The notes under the pieces were generated by a model. The model searched no databases and was not told the origin of the DNA. It worked only from the letters and a program-made list of their open reading frames with translations. DNA of 6,860 bases, taken from the NCBI GenBank assembly GCA_035942255.1, contig DASZDG010000061.1, positions 1 through 6,860 on the forward strand, read 5' to 3'. The number at the start of each line of letters is the position of its first letter. Position 1 is the stretch's first letter. The position numbers and the translations under genes are program-made. Below, one piece after another: positions 1 to 5,978 of this stretch. This stretch comes from JALZEG01 sp035942255. GTDB lineage: Bacteria; Actinomycetota; CADDZG01; WHSQ01.

Positions 1-369
<369 letters not shown>

Positions 370-685
370 GATTTCGGCACCCGAGCTGCTTCGGCGATCC
401 GAGGACCGCCTCCGCGCGGACGACCGTGAGTCGTCCCCTCGAGGTGACAAAAGTTTGATGCTGATCATGAACGGCTGACTACTCTCGAAGTGTCTCGAAA
501 GCGTGTAGCCGGATTCATTATTGGAGTGTGACGCGCGAACGCGTCACCTCTGTACGTCCGTCTAAGACTCAGCTCGCTCCGAAGAGCTCGCTTCCTCTTG
601 ACGAGGTCGCACTGGTTTATCCGATCGATCTCTCCAGGTCGCGGTGGCCTAAGCCACCGGTGCCGAGGGAGATCTCTCGGCAGGC

Positions 686-710
686 ACACTGTTCAGTTCT
701 CAAGGAGCGA
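686..710 (-). promoter_or_regulatory. boxA antitermination element of rRNA leader
   Basis: On the minus strand the sequence reads TCGCTCCTTGAGAAC followed by TGAACAGTGTG. This closely matches the boxA-containing leader motif seen before 16S genes in Gram-positive bacteria (core GCTCTTTGA, then an AACTGAACAG-like tail). BoxA RNA is bound by NusB-S10 (NusE) and lets RNA polymerase resist premature termination across the rRNA operon. It lies about 330 nt before the mature 16S end, immediately after the terminator hairpin at 736-757, and is followed by the stem-loop 661-682. The identification rests on motif similarity and position. Confidence 0.8.
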
Positions 711-730
711 CTTCCGCCGTACGGGCAAAC

Positions 731-757
731 AAAAACGCCGGTCCGAGAGAACCGGCG
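731..757 (-). terminator. Rho-independent-type terminator inside rRNA leader
   Basis: Read on the minus strand, a perfect 7-bp GC-rich stem (CGCCGGT/ACCGGCG, 736-742 and 751-757) with an 8-nt loop is followed directly by TTTTTG and another TTT. This is the classical intrinsic terminator layout, and only for leftward transcription. No protein gene on that strand ends here. The nearest minus-strand CDS ends at 1485, some 730 nt upstream. It therefore either insulates the rRNA operon from upstream transcription or attenuates rRNA transcripts begun at the promoter near 868. Confidence 0.75.
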
Positions 758-868
758 AGCAGCCAAGCAACCGAGACCTTCGTGAGGCTCAGGTGCTGAT
801 AGGCGTCTCCCTATCCTCTCGGGCCCACCCGTAGGGCGAGCATGACAACGTTCCTCTGTCAGTACAGC
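758..868 (-). ncRNA. Structured leader segment ahead of the terminator
   Basis: Between the predicted rRNA start and the terminator lies about 110 nt that can fold into consecutive hairpins. GATAGG/CCTATC pairs around a GAGACG loop (roughly 797-814). A following arm pairs CCTGAG-CCT with AGG-CTC-GG, with small bulges (roughly 770-792). A GC-rich CTCGCCC/GGG-CGAG arm lies ahead of both. With the terminator this would make a discrete RNA of about 140 nt if termination occurs. I do not recognise it as a known riboswitch, T-box, tRNA or 6S RNA. Treating it as an RNA element is inference from structure and position. Confidence 0.35.
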
Positions 869-874
869 CTGTGT

Positions 875-903
875 AATTTACCAGCCCCCGGAGGGTCCGG
901 CAA
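875..903 (-). promoter_or_regulatory. Predicted sigma-70-type rRNA promoter
   Basis: On the minus strand TTGCCG (898-903) and TAAATT (875-880) are separated by exactly 17 nt, each matching four of six consensus bases. The start point would be near 868. It is the best promoter-like pair found upstream of boxA, and it faces the 16S gene. A palindrome (912-929) lies directly upstream of the -35, where rRNA promoters often carry activator or UP elements. A weaker second candidate (GTGACG, 19 nt, AATAAT; 517-547) lies closer to the 16S gene but downstream of boxA. Confidence 0.6.
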
Positions 904-911
904 CCACCCGT

Positions 912-929
912 GCGGGAAAGATTTCCCGC
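912..929. repeat. Perfect 18-bp inverted repeat between rRNA and DUF983 promoters
   Basis: GCGGGAAA and TTTCCCGC are perfect inverted half-sites around a central GA. The centre lies about 52 bp upstream of the predicted rRNA start and 139 bp upstream of the DUF983 start codon. There is no T-tract on either side, so it does not look like a terminator. A two-fold symmetric site in a divergent regulatory gap fits binding of a dimeric DNA-binding protein, but I cannot name the regulator. Confidence 0.5.
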
Positions 930-1059
930 TCACGAGATGCTAACCCGCGCGGCCCTCGGGACATTCCGGGATCGGGCCGCGCCCCGGAAGATCGGCAGGG
1001 CCGGCCGGCACCTTGAGCGCCCTCCGTTTGCCCCTCCCCCGAAGGGTAATAGGAGGGGC

Positions 1060-1488
1060 ATGGGACAGGCACAGCCTCAGTGGGGCGCGGCGACCGCGGG
1101 GGCCGCGCTGTCGCGGGGGCTCCGGAAGCGGTGCGCCCGCTGCGGGCAGGGGAAGGTCTTCCGGACGTACTTCAAGATGAACGACGCGTGCTCGGTCTGC
1201 GGGTACGCGTTCCTGCGGGAGCCCGGCTACTGGACCGGCGCGATGACCGTCAACATCGCCGCGTGCGAGGCCTGGTTCTTCCTCCTGTTCGTCGGGACGC
1301 TGCTCGCGACGATGCCGGACGTCAACTGGCCGCTGCTGCTGGTGTTCGCCGTGGTCACGAACGGGCTGCTGCCGATCGTGTTCTTCCCGTACTCGAGGAC
1401 GTTGTGGATGAGCCTCGACCTCTACTTCCATCCGACCGACGGGTCCAAGGGCGCATACGAGGGAGGGACGCGGGTCCGGACGCGTTAG
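1060..1488 (+). CDS. DUF983 family zinc-ribbon membrane protein
   Basis: A 142-residue protein of the DUF983 family, whose function is not established. A short basic N-terminus leads into a four-cysteine zinc ribbon, CARC at 25-28 and CSVC at 44-47, with the conserved FRTYFKMNDAC segment between. The GYWTGAM stretch and two hydrophobic helices follow (about 61-84 and 90-110), then the Y-S-R-T-LW-SLDL tail typical of the family. The ribbon and C-terminus are probably cytoplasmic. The ATG at 1060 is chosen because AGGAGG sits just upstream (1051-1056) and homologous sequence begins only after it. The frame is open back to 910, but that 50-residue extension is low-complexity and overlaps the regulatory region. 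It is divergent from the rRNA operon, and its TAG stop interlocks with the stop of the convergent propeller gene. Confidence 0.9.
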   Translation: MGQAQPQWGAATAGAALSRGLRKRCARCGQGKVFRTYFKMNDACSVCGYAFLREPGYWTGAMTVNIAACEAWFFLLFVGTLLATMPDVNWPLLLVFAVVTNGLLPIVFFPYSRTLWMSLDLYFHPTDGSKGAYEGGTRVRTR

Positions 1489-2699
1489 CGGCCGGGCCGG
1501 AACGTCGCGAGGAGGCCCCGCGACGACAGCATCGCGAACGACCCGCGGCTCCCGGTGAGCTCCGTGAAGAACAGCGGCCGTCCCTCGCCGTCCTTGCGGT
1601 CGAACCCCGCGTACGCCTCCGGCGCGACGTTCTCCCATTCCCGTCCGTCGAACAGCATCACGTTGCCGCTCCACGGTCCCGGTCCGGTGCCGGCCAGAGC
1701 CGCGAACGCTCGCCCGCCGGCGAGATGAGCGGCGTCATGCGTTTCCGAGCTGATCTGCCCTCCTTCCGAGAGCTCGCGGAGCTTCCCCACCTCCCACGAC
1801 GCCCCGCCGTCCCGCGACACGGCGAAGTCGCCCCGGTCGCCGAGCAGCAACACCGTCGGAACGCCGCCCGGCACGACGTCGATGTGGGACGGTCCGCCGG
1901 TCATGACGGGGGCGCGCACGTCCTCCCACGACACCCCTGCATCGCCCGAGCGGACAAGTCGCCGCGCCTCGCCGTCCGACGCGGCGGCGACCCCCCAGAC
2001 GGCCCCCGCCCCCGCGGCCTCGGCCTGCAACAGCGGCGGCGCCGTGCACGGAGCCGGTGCGGCGCAGATCCCGGACGGGCCGCCGAAGGTCGTGAGCGCG
2101 CTCCATTCCCAGGTCGCGCCGGAGTCGTCCGTCGCGAGCAGCGCGCCGGACGTCGTGCGGTGCTGGAGGTGCAGGTAGAGGCGGCCGCTCCGCGACGGCT
2201 CGGCCGCCAGCGCGGCGGCCGCAGGCGATCCACCCGTCGCCTCGAGCGGCGGCTCGGTCACGGACCAGGCGCGGCCGTCGTCGTCGCTCGAGAGCAGGAA
2301 CGCCCGGCGCGTGGCGACGTCGAGCGCGAGGACGTGCAGCGTGCGGCCGCGGGGGCCGCGCGCTACCGCGGCCCCCGCCGGCAGGAGCGACCACTCGGGC
2401 GCGACGTCGTCGTAGAGGACGCCGCGGGTCCACCGGCAGCCCCCGTCGCGCGTGACGAGCACGCCGGCGCTGTCGGCGACCACCACCAGCCTCGGGTCGT
2501 GCGGGTCGGCGGCCATCCGCCACCCGGGGTAGGCGCCTTCGATGCCGTCGACCGGCGTCGTCGTCCACGTCCCGTGCTCCACGCGCTCGACGGAGCGGGT
2601 GCAGCGCGGCTCGGGGGCCGCGCCCGCGGGGGCCGCGAGCGCCGCGATCGCAACCGCAGTCACGGCCGCGCACCGCGACCTCCTGCCTCTGTTGACCAT
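1485..2699 (-). CDS. Secreted BNR/Asp-box beta-propeller protein
   Basis: A 404-residue exported protein built from Asp-box repeats. A signal peptide is clear: basic MVNRGRRSR, a hydrophobic alanine-rich core, and probable cleavage near AGA-A at 26-28. Five good S/T-x-D-x-G-x-x-W boxes occur at 83-90, 138-145, 190-197, 251-258 and 295-302, with a degenerate sixth near 350-355. They mark turns of propeller blades as in sialidases, VPS10 domains and the Ycf48-like family. I see no FRIP-type motif or arginine triad, so sialidase activity is not supported. A binding or structural role outside the membrane is more likely. Four cysteines after the signal peptide (33, 88, 212, 218) could form disulfides. 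The ATG at 2699 places the basic n-region correctly but has no strong ribosome site. A GTG at 2741 in the same frame is the alternative. The substrate or partner is unknown. Confidence 0.85.
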   Translation of the reverse strand: MVNRGRRSRCAAVTAVAIAALAAPAGAAPEPRCTRSVERVEHGTWTTTPVDGIEGAYPGWRMAADPHDPRLVVVADSAGVLVTRDGGCRWTRGVLYDDVAPEWSLLPAGAAVARGPRGRTLHVLALDVATRRAFLLSSDDDGRAWSVTEPPLEATGGSPAAAALAAEPSRSGRLYLHLQHRTTSGALLATDDSGATWEWSALTTFGGPSGICAAPAPCTAPPLLQAEAAGAGAVWGVAAASDGEARRLVRSGDAGVSWEDVRAPVMTGGPSHIDVVPGGVPTVLLLGDRGDFAVSRDGGASWEVGKLRELSEGGQISSETHDAAHLAGGRAFAALAGTGPGPWSGNVMLFDGREWENVAPEAYAGFDRKDGEGRPLFFTELTGSRGSFAMLSSRGLLATFRPGR

Positions 2700-2823
2700 C
2701 ACAGAGGATTTCCACCGCCCAGCGGGCGGACCTCCGATCACTTGTCGTCATTCCGGCCACCTGCCGCGGGGAGGGCGAGAGGCCACCGGCGGCGAAACCC
2801 TTGAGCAGACGAAAAGGGGATCC
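2700..2823. promoter_or_regulatory. Divergent regulatory gap between two propeller genes
   Basis: These 124 bp separate two divergent secreted propeller genes and must hold both start signals. A perfect inverted repeat CCGCCC-AGC-GGGCGG lies at 2715-2729 and could be an operator or an RNA hairpin in the minus-strand leader. I could not find a convincing -35/-10 pair for either direction. If the minus-strand gene starts at the GTG at 2741, the repeat falls within its first codons. Confidence 0.4.
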
Positions 2824-4704
2824 ATGAGGACGATCAAGCCGGGCCTGATCGCAGCCGTCTCGGGTGTGCTGCTCGCGGCATCTCTGCCCGCCTCCGCGTT
2901 CGCCCCCGGGGCGGAACCCGTCCCCGGCCCCCTCACGCGCGCCCTGCTCACCGGCGAAGGGCTCGACCCCGCAGCCGCAGCCACGCTCACGTCGTATCGC
3001 GGCCGCCCCTACGCGGACCGCTTCCTGGACGCGCTCGTCCAGGCGGAGGAGACGAGCACGTTCCGCTTCGTGTACGCGGCGCCGGTCCACGACGTCAGCG
3101 GAGACGCGCGCGACGACGTCCTCTCGCTCGACACCACGATCGATCTCACGATCGACTCGGGGGTTGTGTTCCCGACGATCGAGTACGAGACACGGGTGGT
3201 GATCCGCGCGCTCGACGGCTCGACCGGTGACGTCATGTGGACGAAGCGCGCTCGCTTCAAGAACGGCTACATGGAGGTCGTCGAGGCGCAGGTGGGCGAG
3301 GCGGGCCGCAACGGCTTCGCGCTGCTGGTCTACGACGGCGCGCTGGGCCAGGTCCAGCAGAGGCGGTTCACGATCCGGACGCTCACGGGCGCGGGCAAAC
3401 GGGTGTGGTCGCGGACGTGGGACGCGGTGACGGTCGACCAGTTCCCCTTCTACGGTTACGCCAACGTCCCGGTCACGCTCGGCGCGTTCGACGCGGACGA
3501 TGGGCGCGCGACCGACTACCTCGTGGGGCTCGGCAACATCGCGGTCGCCGGCGTGGCGTGGGTGGCCGACATCCATGCAGTCGCGGTGGAGGGGACGACC
3601 GGTGCCGAGACCCAGCACCCCGCACACGAGGTCGGCGTCGGTAACGTGTTGCCGGCGCCGTGGGTGACCGGCGACCTCTCCGGGGACGGCTTCGACGACT
3701 ACGTCTTCGTCAACCCGATGCCCCAGGCCGCACAGGGAGAGGAGTCGCTCGAGCCGGGCGGCGTCGTGCGAGGGCGTGTCGGAACGAACGGCGATCTCGT
3801 CTGGGAGCGCGGGGGGTACGACTTCTCCGACGCGCTCGTGGTGTGGGCGTTCCCCATCCGCGACGTCGTCGGGAACCCGCGCTCGGACGTCACGTTGTCC
3901 GCGTGGATACGCGAGGAAGGACGCGACAGCGAGTGGGACCTCTACCTCGTCGACGGCGCGTCCGGGGGGCCTCGCTGGAAGCGCCCCGGGTCGTGGCCGT
4001 ACGTCCCGGGCGACGTGAACGGGAACGGCGAGGACGACGTCGTCGCACGCGACGTTCTGTTCGGGCGCGGGCTGAAGACCGTAACCGTGAGGCTGTGGGC
4101 GTACAGCCCCTCGGGGAAGACGCTGTGGAAGCGCAGCTACGTCCTGCGCACGGACGGACCCCTCACCTGCGCCGCGGGCTGCTCCTCCGGCGCCGGCGCC
4201 GGCTTCGGCTCTGCGGGCGACCTCCAGCCGGACGGGGTCAAGGACAGCTACGTGATGACCCACGTCAGCCACGACCCCGGAACGGAGACCTCCGAGCGGT
4301 ACCTCGTGGACGGCAAGACGGGCAAGCGCTCCCTCGTATCCGGCGACGAGCTGTTCCCCCTGGGGACCTCGCTGGATCTGCACGGCGCGGACGTGGCGAT
4401 GGCGCGGTGGCGTGACGGGGTCGTCGAGGTCTCCGGCGCGACGGCGACGGGTGCGGCGCTGTGGGACTCGGTCGTCTCGGTGGGCCCCGCGGCCGAGCCG
4501 GGCCGGGTGCCGGTCGACGTGGTGGCCGCGCTCCTCGACCGCGACCGCTGCGCGGACGTCGTCGTCTCCATCACCGCTCGGCGCGGGCGGTACGTCGCCG
4601 CGCTCGACGGCGGGGACGGCTCCCTGCTGTGGATGCGAACGCTCGACGGCGTCGACGCGCAGCCCGCGGCGCGGACCGCGAACGACCGCAACCGCGCCTG
4701 CTAG
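2824..4704 (+). CDS. Secreted FG-GAP/PQQ-like repeat beta-propeller protein
   Basis: A 626-residue exported repeat protein of unknown specific function. The signal peptide (MRTIKPGLIAAVSG, then a hydrophobic stretch) ends near ASA-FA at 23-26. Two motif types alternate through the chain. Acidic loops of the FG-GAP/VCBS calcium-binding kind lie at 90-98 (DVSGDARDD), 284-292 (DLSGDGFDD), 347-355, 397-405 (DVNGNGEDD) and about 466-474, with weaker ones at 223-231 and 572-578. G-x-x-x-W strands of the PQQ-propeller kind end at W139, W195, W327, W385, W435, W547 and W603. The whole is best read as a propeller of roughly seven to nine blades. Calcium binding is likely. Bound PQQ or enzyme activity is not supported. 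The ATG at 2824 follows AAGGGGA (2814-2820) and starts the signal peptide; longer upstream reading is non-coding. The stop interlocks with that of tyrS. Confidence 0.85.
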   Translation: MRTIKPGLIAAVSGVLLAASLPASAFAPGAEPVPGPLTRALLTGEGLDPAAAATLTSYRGRPYADRFLDALVQAEETSTFRFVYAAPVHDVSGDARDDVLSLDTTIDLTIDSGVVFPTIEYETRVVIRALDGSTGDVMWTKRARFKNGYMEVVEAQVGEAGRNGFALLVYDGALGQVQQRRFTIRTLTGAGKRVWSRTWDAVTVDQFPFYGYANVPVTLGAFDADDGRATDYLVGLGNIAVAGVAWVADIHAVAVEGTTGAETQHPAHEVGVGNVLPAPWVTGDLSGDGFDDYVFVNPMPQAAQGEESLEPGGVVRGRVGTNGDLVWERGGYDFSDALVVWAFPIRDVVGNPRSDVTLSAWIREEGRDSEWDLYLVDGASGGPRWKRPGSWPYVPGDVNGNGEDDVVARDVLFGRGLKTVTVRLWAYSPSGKTLWKRSYVLRTDGPLTCAAGCSSGAGAGFGSAGDLQPDGVKDSYVMTHVSHDPGTETSERYLVDGKTGKRSLVSGDELFPLGTSLDLHGADVAMARWRDGVVEVSGATATGAALWDSVVSVGPAAEPGRVPVDVVAALLDRDRCADVVVSITARRGRYVAALDGGDGSLLWMRTLDGVDAQPAARTANDRNRAC

Positions 4705-5912
4705 CCGAGGAGCCGGACGAACCTCCGCTTCCCCACCTGGAGCAAGGCGCCCTTGAGGTCGGCGAGCGCGACCTCCTCCGACGCGACCGGCGCGCCGTCG
4801 GCCTTCACGCCTCCCTGCGCGATCAGCCTGCGCGCCTCCGAACGCGACGACGCCAGGGACAGCCCCGCGAGCAGCGCCGGGAGGTAGACGACCGCGCCCG
4901 AGATCGCGTCGGCGGGGATGCCGGCCTCGGGGACGTCGTCGGGGGCCGCGTGCTCGCGGAAGAGCCGGTCGAACGCGGCTTCGGCCGACCGGGCCGCGTC
5001 GTCGCCGTGGTACAGCGCGACGGCGGCCTGCGCGACGCGTCGCTTGGCCTCGCCCGCTCCGGGGCCCCCGGCCGTTATTGCTCGCTCGACCTCCGCGATC
5101 CCCTCGTCGCCGAGTCCCGCGGCGAGCGCGGCGTAACTCGGCAAGAGCGCGTCGGGGACGCTCATCAGCTTGCCGAACATGTCGCTCGCGTCGTCCCGGA
5201 TACCGATGTAGTTGCCGAGCGACTGCGACATCTTCTGGACACCGTCGGTCCCCACCAGCAACGGCATCGTCAGCGCGACCTGTGGACGCTGGCCGTACGC
5301 CTTCTGCAGATCGCGCCCCACCAGGAGGTTGAAGAGCTGGTCGGTGCCACCGAGCTCCACGTCGGCGTGCACCGCGACGGAGTCGTAACCCTGGAGCAGC
5401 GGGTACATGAGCTCGATGATCGAGATCGGGCGCTGCTCCGCGTAACGCTTGGCGAAGTCGTCGCGCTCCAGCATCTGCGCGACCGTGTAGCGAGCCGTGA
5501 GGCCGAGCAGGTCGGGGAGGTTCATGCCCTCGAGCCACTCCGAGTTGTAGCGGATCTCGAGGTTGTCCTCCGAGAGGATGTCGCGGAACTGATCGAGGAC
5601 GGCCTGCGCGTTCGCCCCGACGTCTTCCTTCGAGAGCTGGGGGCGCGTCTGCGACTTCCCCGAGGGATCGCCGATGCGCGCGGTGAAGTCGCCGACTATG
5701 AGGACGGCGGTGTGGCCGTCGTCCTGGAACGCGCGGAGCTTCCGCAACGGTACGGCCCATCCGAGCGTCACCGCCCTGGCAGTGGGGTCGAGGCCGAGCT
5801 TGACCCTGAGCGGCCGCCCCTCCTCGAGCCGGGCGGCGAGGTCGTCGGACGGGACGACGTGCTCGGCATGGCGCGTCAGGCGGTCGAGGCGCTGCCTCAG
5901 GGTGTCGTCCAT
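4701..5912 (-). CDS. tyrS: Tyrosyl-tRNA synthetase (tyrosine--tRNA ligase)
   Basis: A class I aminoacyl-tRNA synthetase of 403 residues that charges tRNA-Tyr with tyrosine in the cytoplasm. The Rossmann domain begins at KLGLDPTA (38-45). The HIGH-equivalent at 49-52 reads TLGW, and GDFTARIGDPSGKS follows (74-87). The tyrosine pocket motif YPLLQGYDS (170-178) supplies Y170, Q174 and D177, and GGTDQ is at 188-192. The KMSKS loop reads KMSQS (227-231). An S4-type RNA-binding domain fills the C-terminus (about 351-403, SRSEARRLI...GGVKADG). The full length and order match the type 2 bacterial TyrS with a short S4 tail. The ATG at 5912 fits the family N-terminus. A TAGCAT hexamer lies 9 nt upstream and no Shine-Dalgarno is seen, suggesting a leaderless mRNA. 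It is divergent from the PBP gene and convergent with the FG-GAP gene. Confidence 0.97.
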   Translation of the reverse strand: MDDTLRQRLDRLTRHAEHVVPSDDLAARLEEGRPLRVKLGLDPTARAVTLGWAVPLRKLRAFQDDGHTAVLIVGDFTARIGDPSGKSQTRPQLSKEDVGANAQAVLDQFRDILSEDNLEIRYNSEWLEGMNLPDLLGLTARYTVAQMLERDDFAKRYAEQRPISIIELMYPLLQGYDSVAVHADVELGGTDQLFNLLVGRDLQKAYGQRPQVALTMPLLVGTDGVQKMSQSLGNYIGIRDDASDMFGKLMSVPDALLPSYAALAAGLGDEGIAEVERAITAGGPGAGEAKRRVAQAAVALYHGDDAARSAEAAFDRLFREHAAPDDVPEAGIPADAISGAVVYLPALLAGLSLASSRSEARRLIAQGGVKADGAPVASEEVALADLKGALLQVGKRRFVRLLG

Positions 5913-5921
5913 GTGCGGGCG

Positions 5922-5927
5922 ATGCTA
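5922..5927 (-). promoter_or_regulatory. Candidate -10 of leaderless tyrS promoter
   Basis: TAGCAT on the minus strand fits TAnnnT and ends 9 nt before the tyrS ATG, so transcription would begin at or next to the A of the start codon. No clear -35 hexamer lies 16-18 nt upstream, and no ribosome-binding site lies between it and the ATG. Confidence 0.45.
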
Positions 5928-5964
5928 GACGACGCTCGACCGGGGGCACGGCGGGCGGCGCCGA

Positions 5965-5970
5965 TACAAT
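5965..5970 (+). promoter_or_regulatory. Candidate -10 of leaderless PBP promoter
   Basis: TACAAT (five of six matches to TATAAT) ends 8 nt before the PBP ATG at 5979. The intervening CGAGGCCT has no Shine-Dalgarno sequence. The expected start of transcription coincides with the start codon, which is typical of leaderless genes in actinobacteria. A -35 is not recognisable in the GC-rich DNA upstream. Confidence 0.55.
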
Positions 5971-5978
5971 CGAGGCCT

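Larger units (their letters stand above)
370..868 (-). other. 16S rRNA leader (about 500 nt)
   Basis: This gene-free stretch is the presumed transcribed leader of the rRNA operon, from a promoter whose start would fall near 868 to the mature 16S end. In transcript order it contains a structured segment with stem-loops, a terminator-like hairpin, boxA, and then a series of perfect short stem-loops. The stems are 661-667/676-682, 642-648/653-659, 528-535/540-547 (a GC-rich 8-bp stem with a TTCG loop on the RNA strand) and 418-424/430-436. Such stems are expected for rRNA leader folding and RNase processing. Short open frames here have no ribosome site or recognisable protein and are not genes. 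The 3' partner of any long 16S processing stem lies outside the window. Confidence 0.75.

Noticed and set aside
483..499. Direct repeat TCTCGAA at 483-489 and 493-499, 10 bp apart
   Set aside because: Only 7 bp long and within a structured leader. This is easily chance without conservation data.
465..834. Short open frames in the rRNA leader on both strands
   Set aside because: They have no ribosome site or family similarity, and they overlap boxA, the terminator and leader stems.
758..868. A tRNA or known riboswitch in the rRNA leader
   Set aside because: There is no T-loop GGTTCRA, acceptor stem or CCA, and no core motif of the riboswitch classes I compared (guanidine, SAM, c-di-AMP, glycine, ZTP).
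910..1059. N-terminal extension of the DUF983 protein to the ATG at 910
   Set aside because: The extension overlaps the palindrome, is unlike the family and has no ribosome site, whereas AGGAGG precedes the ATG at 1060.
1485..2699. Calling the BNR protein a sialidase
   Set aside because: Asp-boxes alone are structural. The FRIP-type motif and arginine triad of sialidases are not visible.
1080..2804. A 574-codon open frame on the plus strand
   Set aside because: It is out of frame with DUF983 and antisense to the BNR gene. It is rich in Arg, Gly, Ala and Pro with no recognisable family, while both overlapped genes have clear motifs.
4184..4203. Short GGCGCC tandem run in the FG-GAP gene
   Set aside because: It encodes a Gly-Ala linker in the correct frame. 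The GC bias explains it and there is no sign of an expanded repeat.
2824..4704. Calling the FG-GAP/PQQ-like protein a PQQ-dependent dehydrogenase
   Set aside because: The tryptophan strands resemble PQQ propellers, but no cofactor or catalytic residues, cytochrome domain or CC disulfide motif can be seen.
1735..5949. A 1,404-codon open frame on the minus strand
   Set aside because: It runs across tyrS, the FG-GAP gene and the BNR gene in other frames. The product is arginine-rich low-complexity sequence with no domain. Long shadow frames are expected where third positions are almost all G or C.
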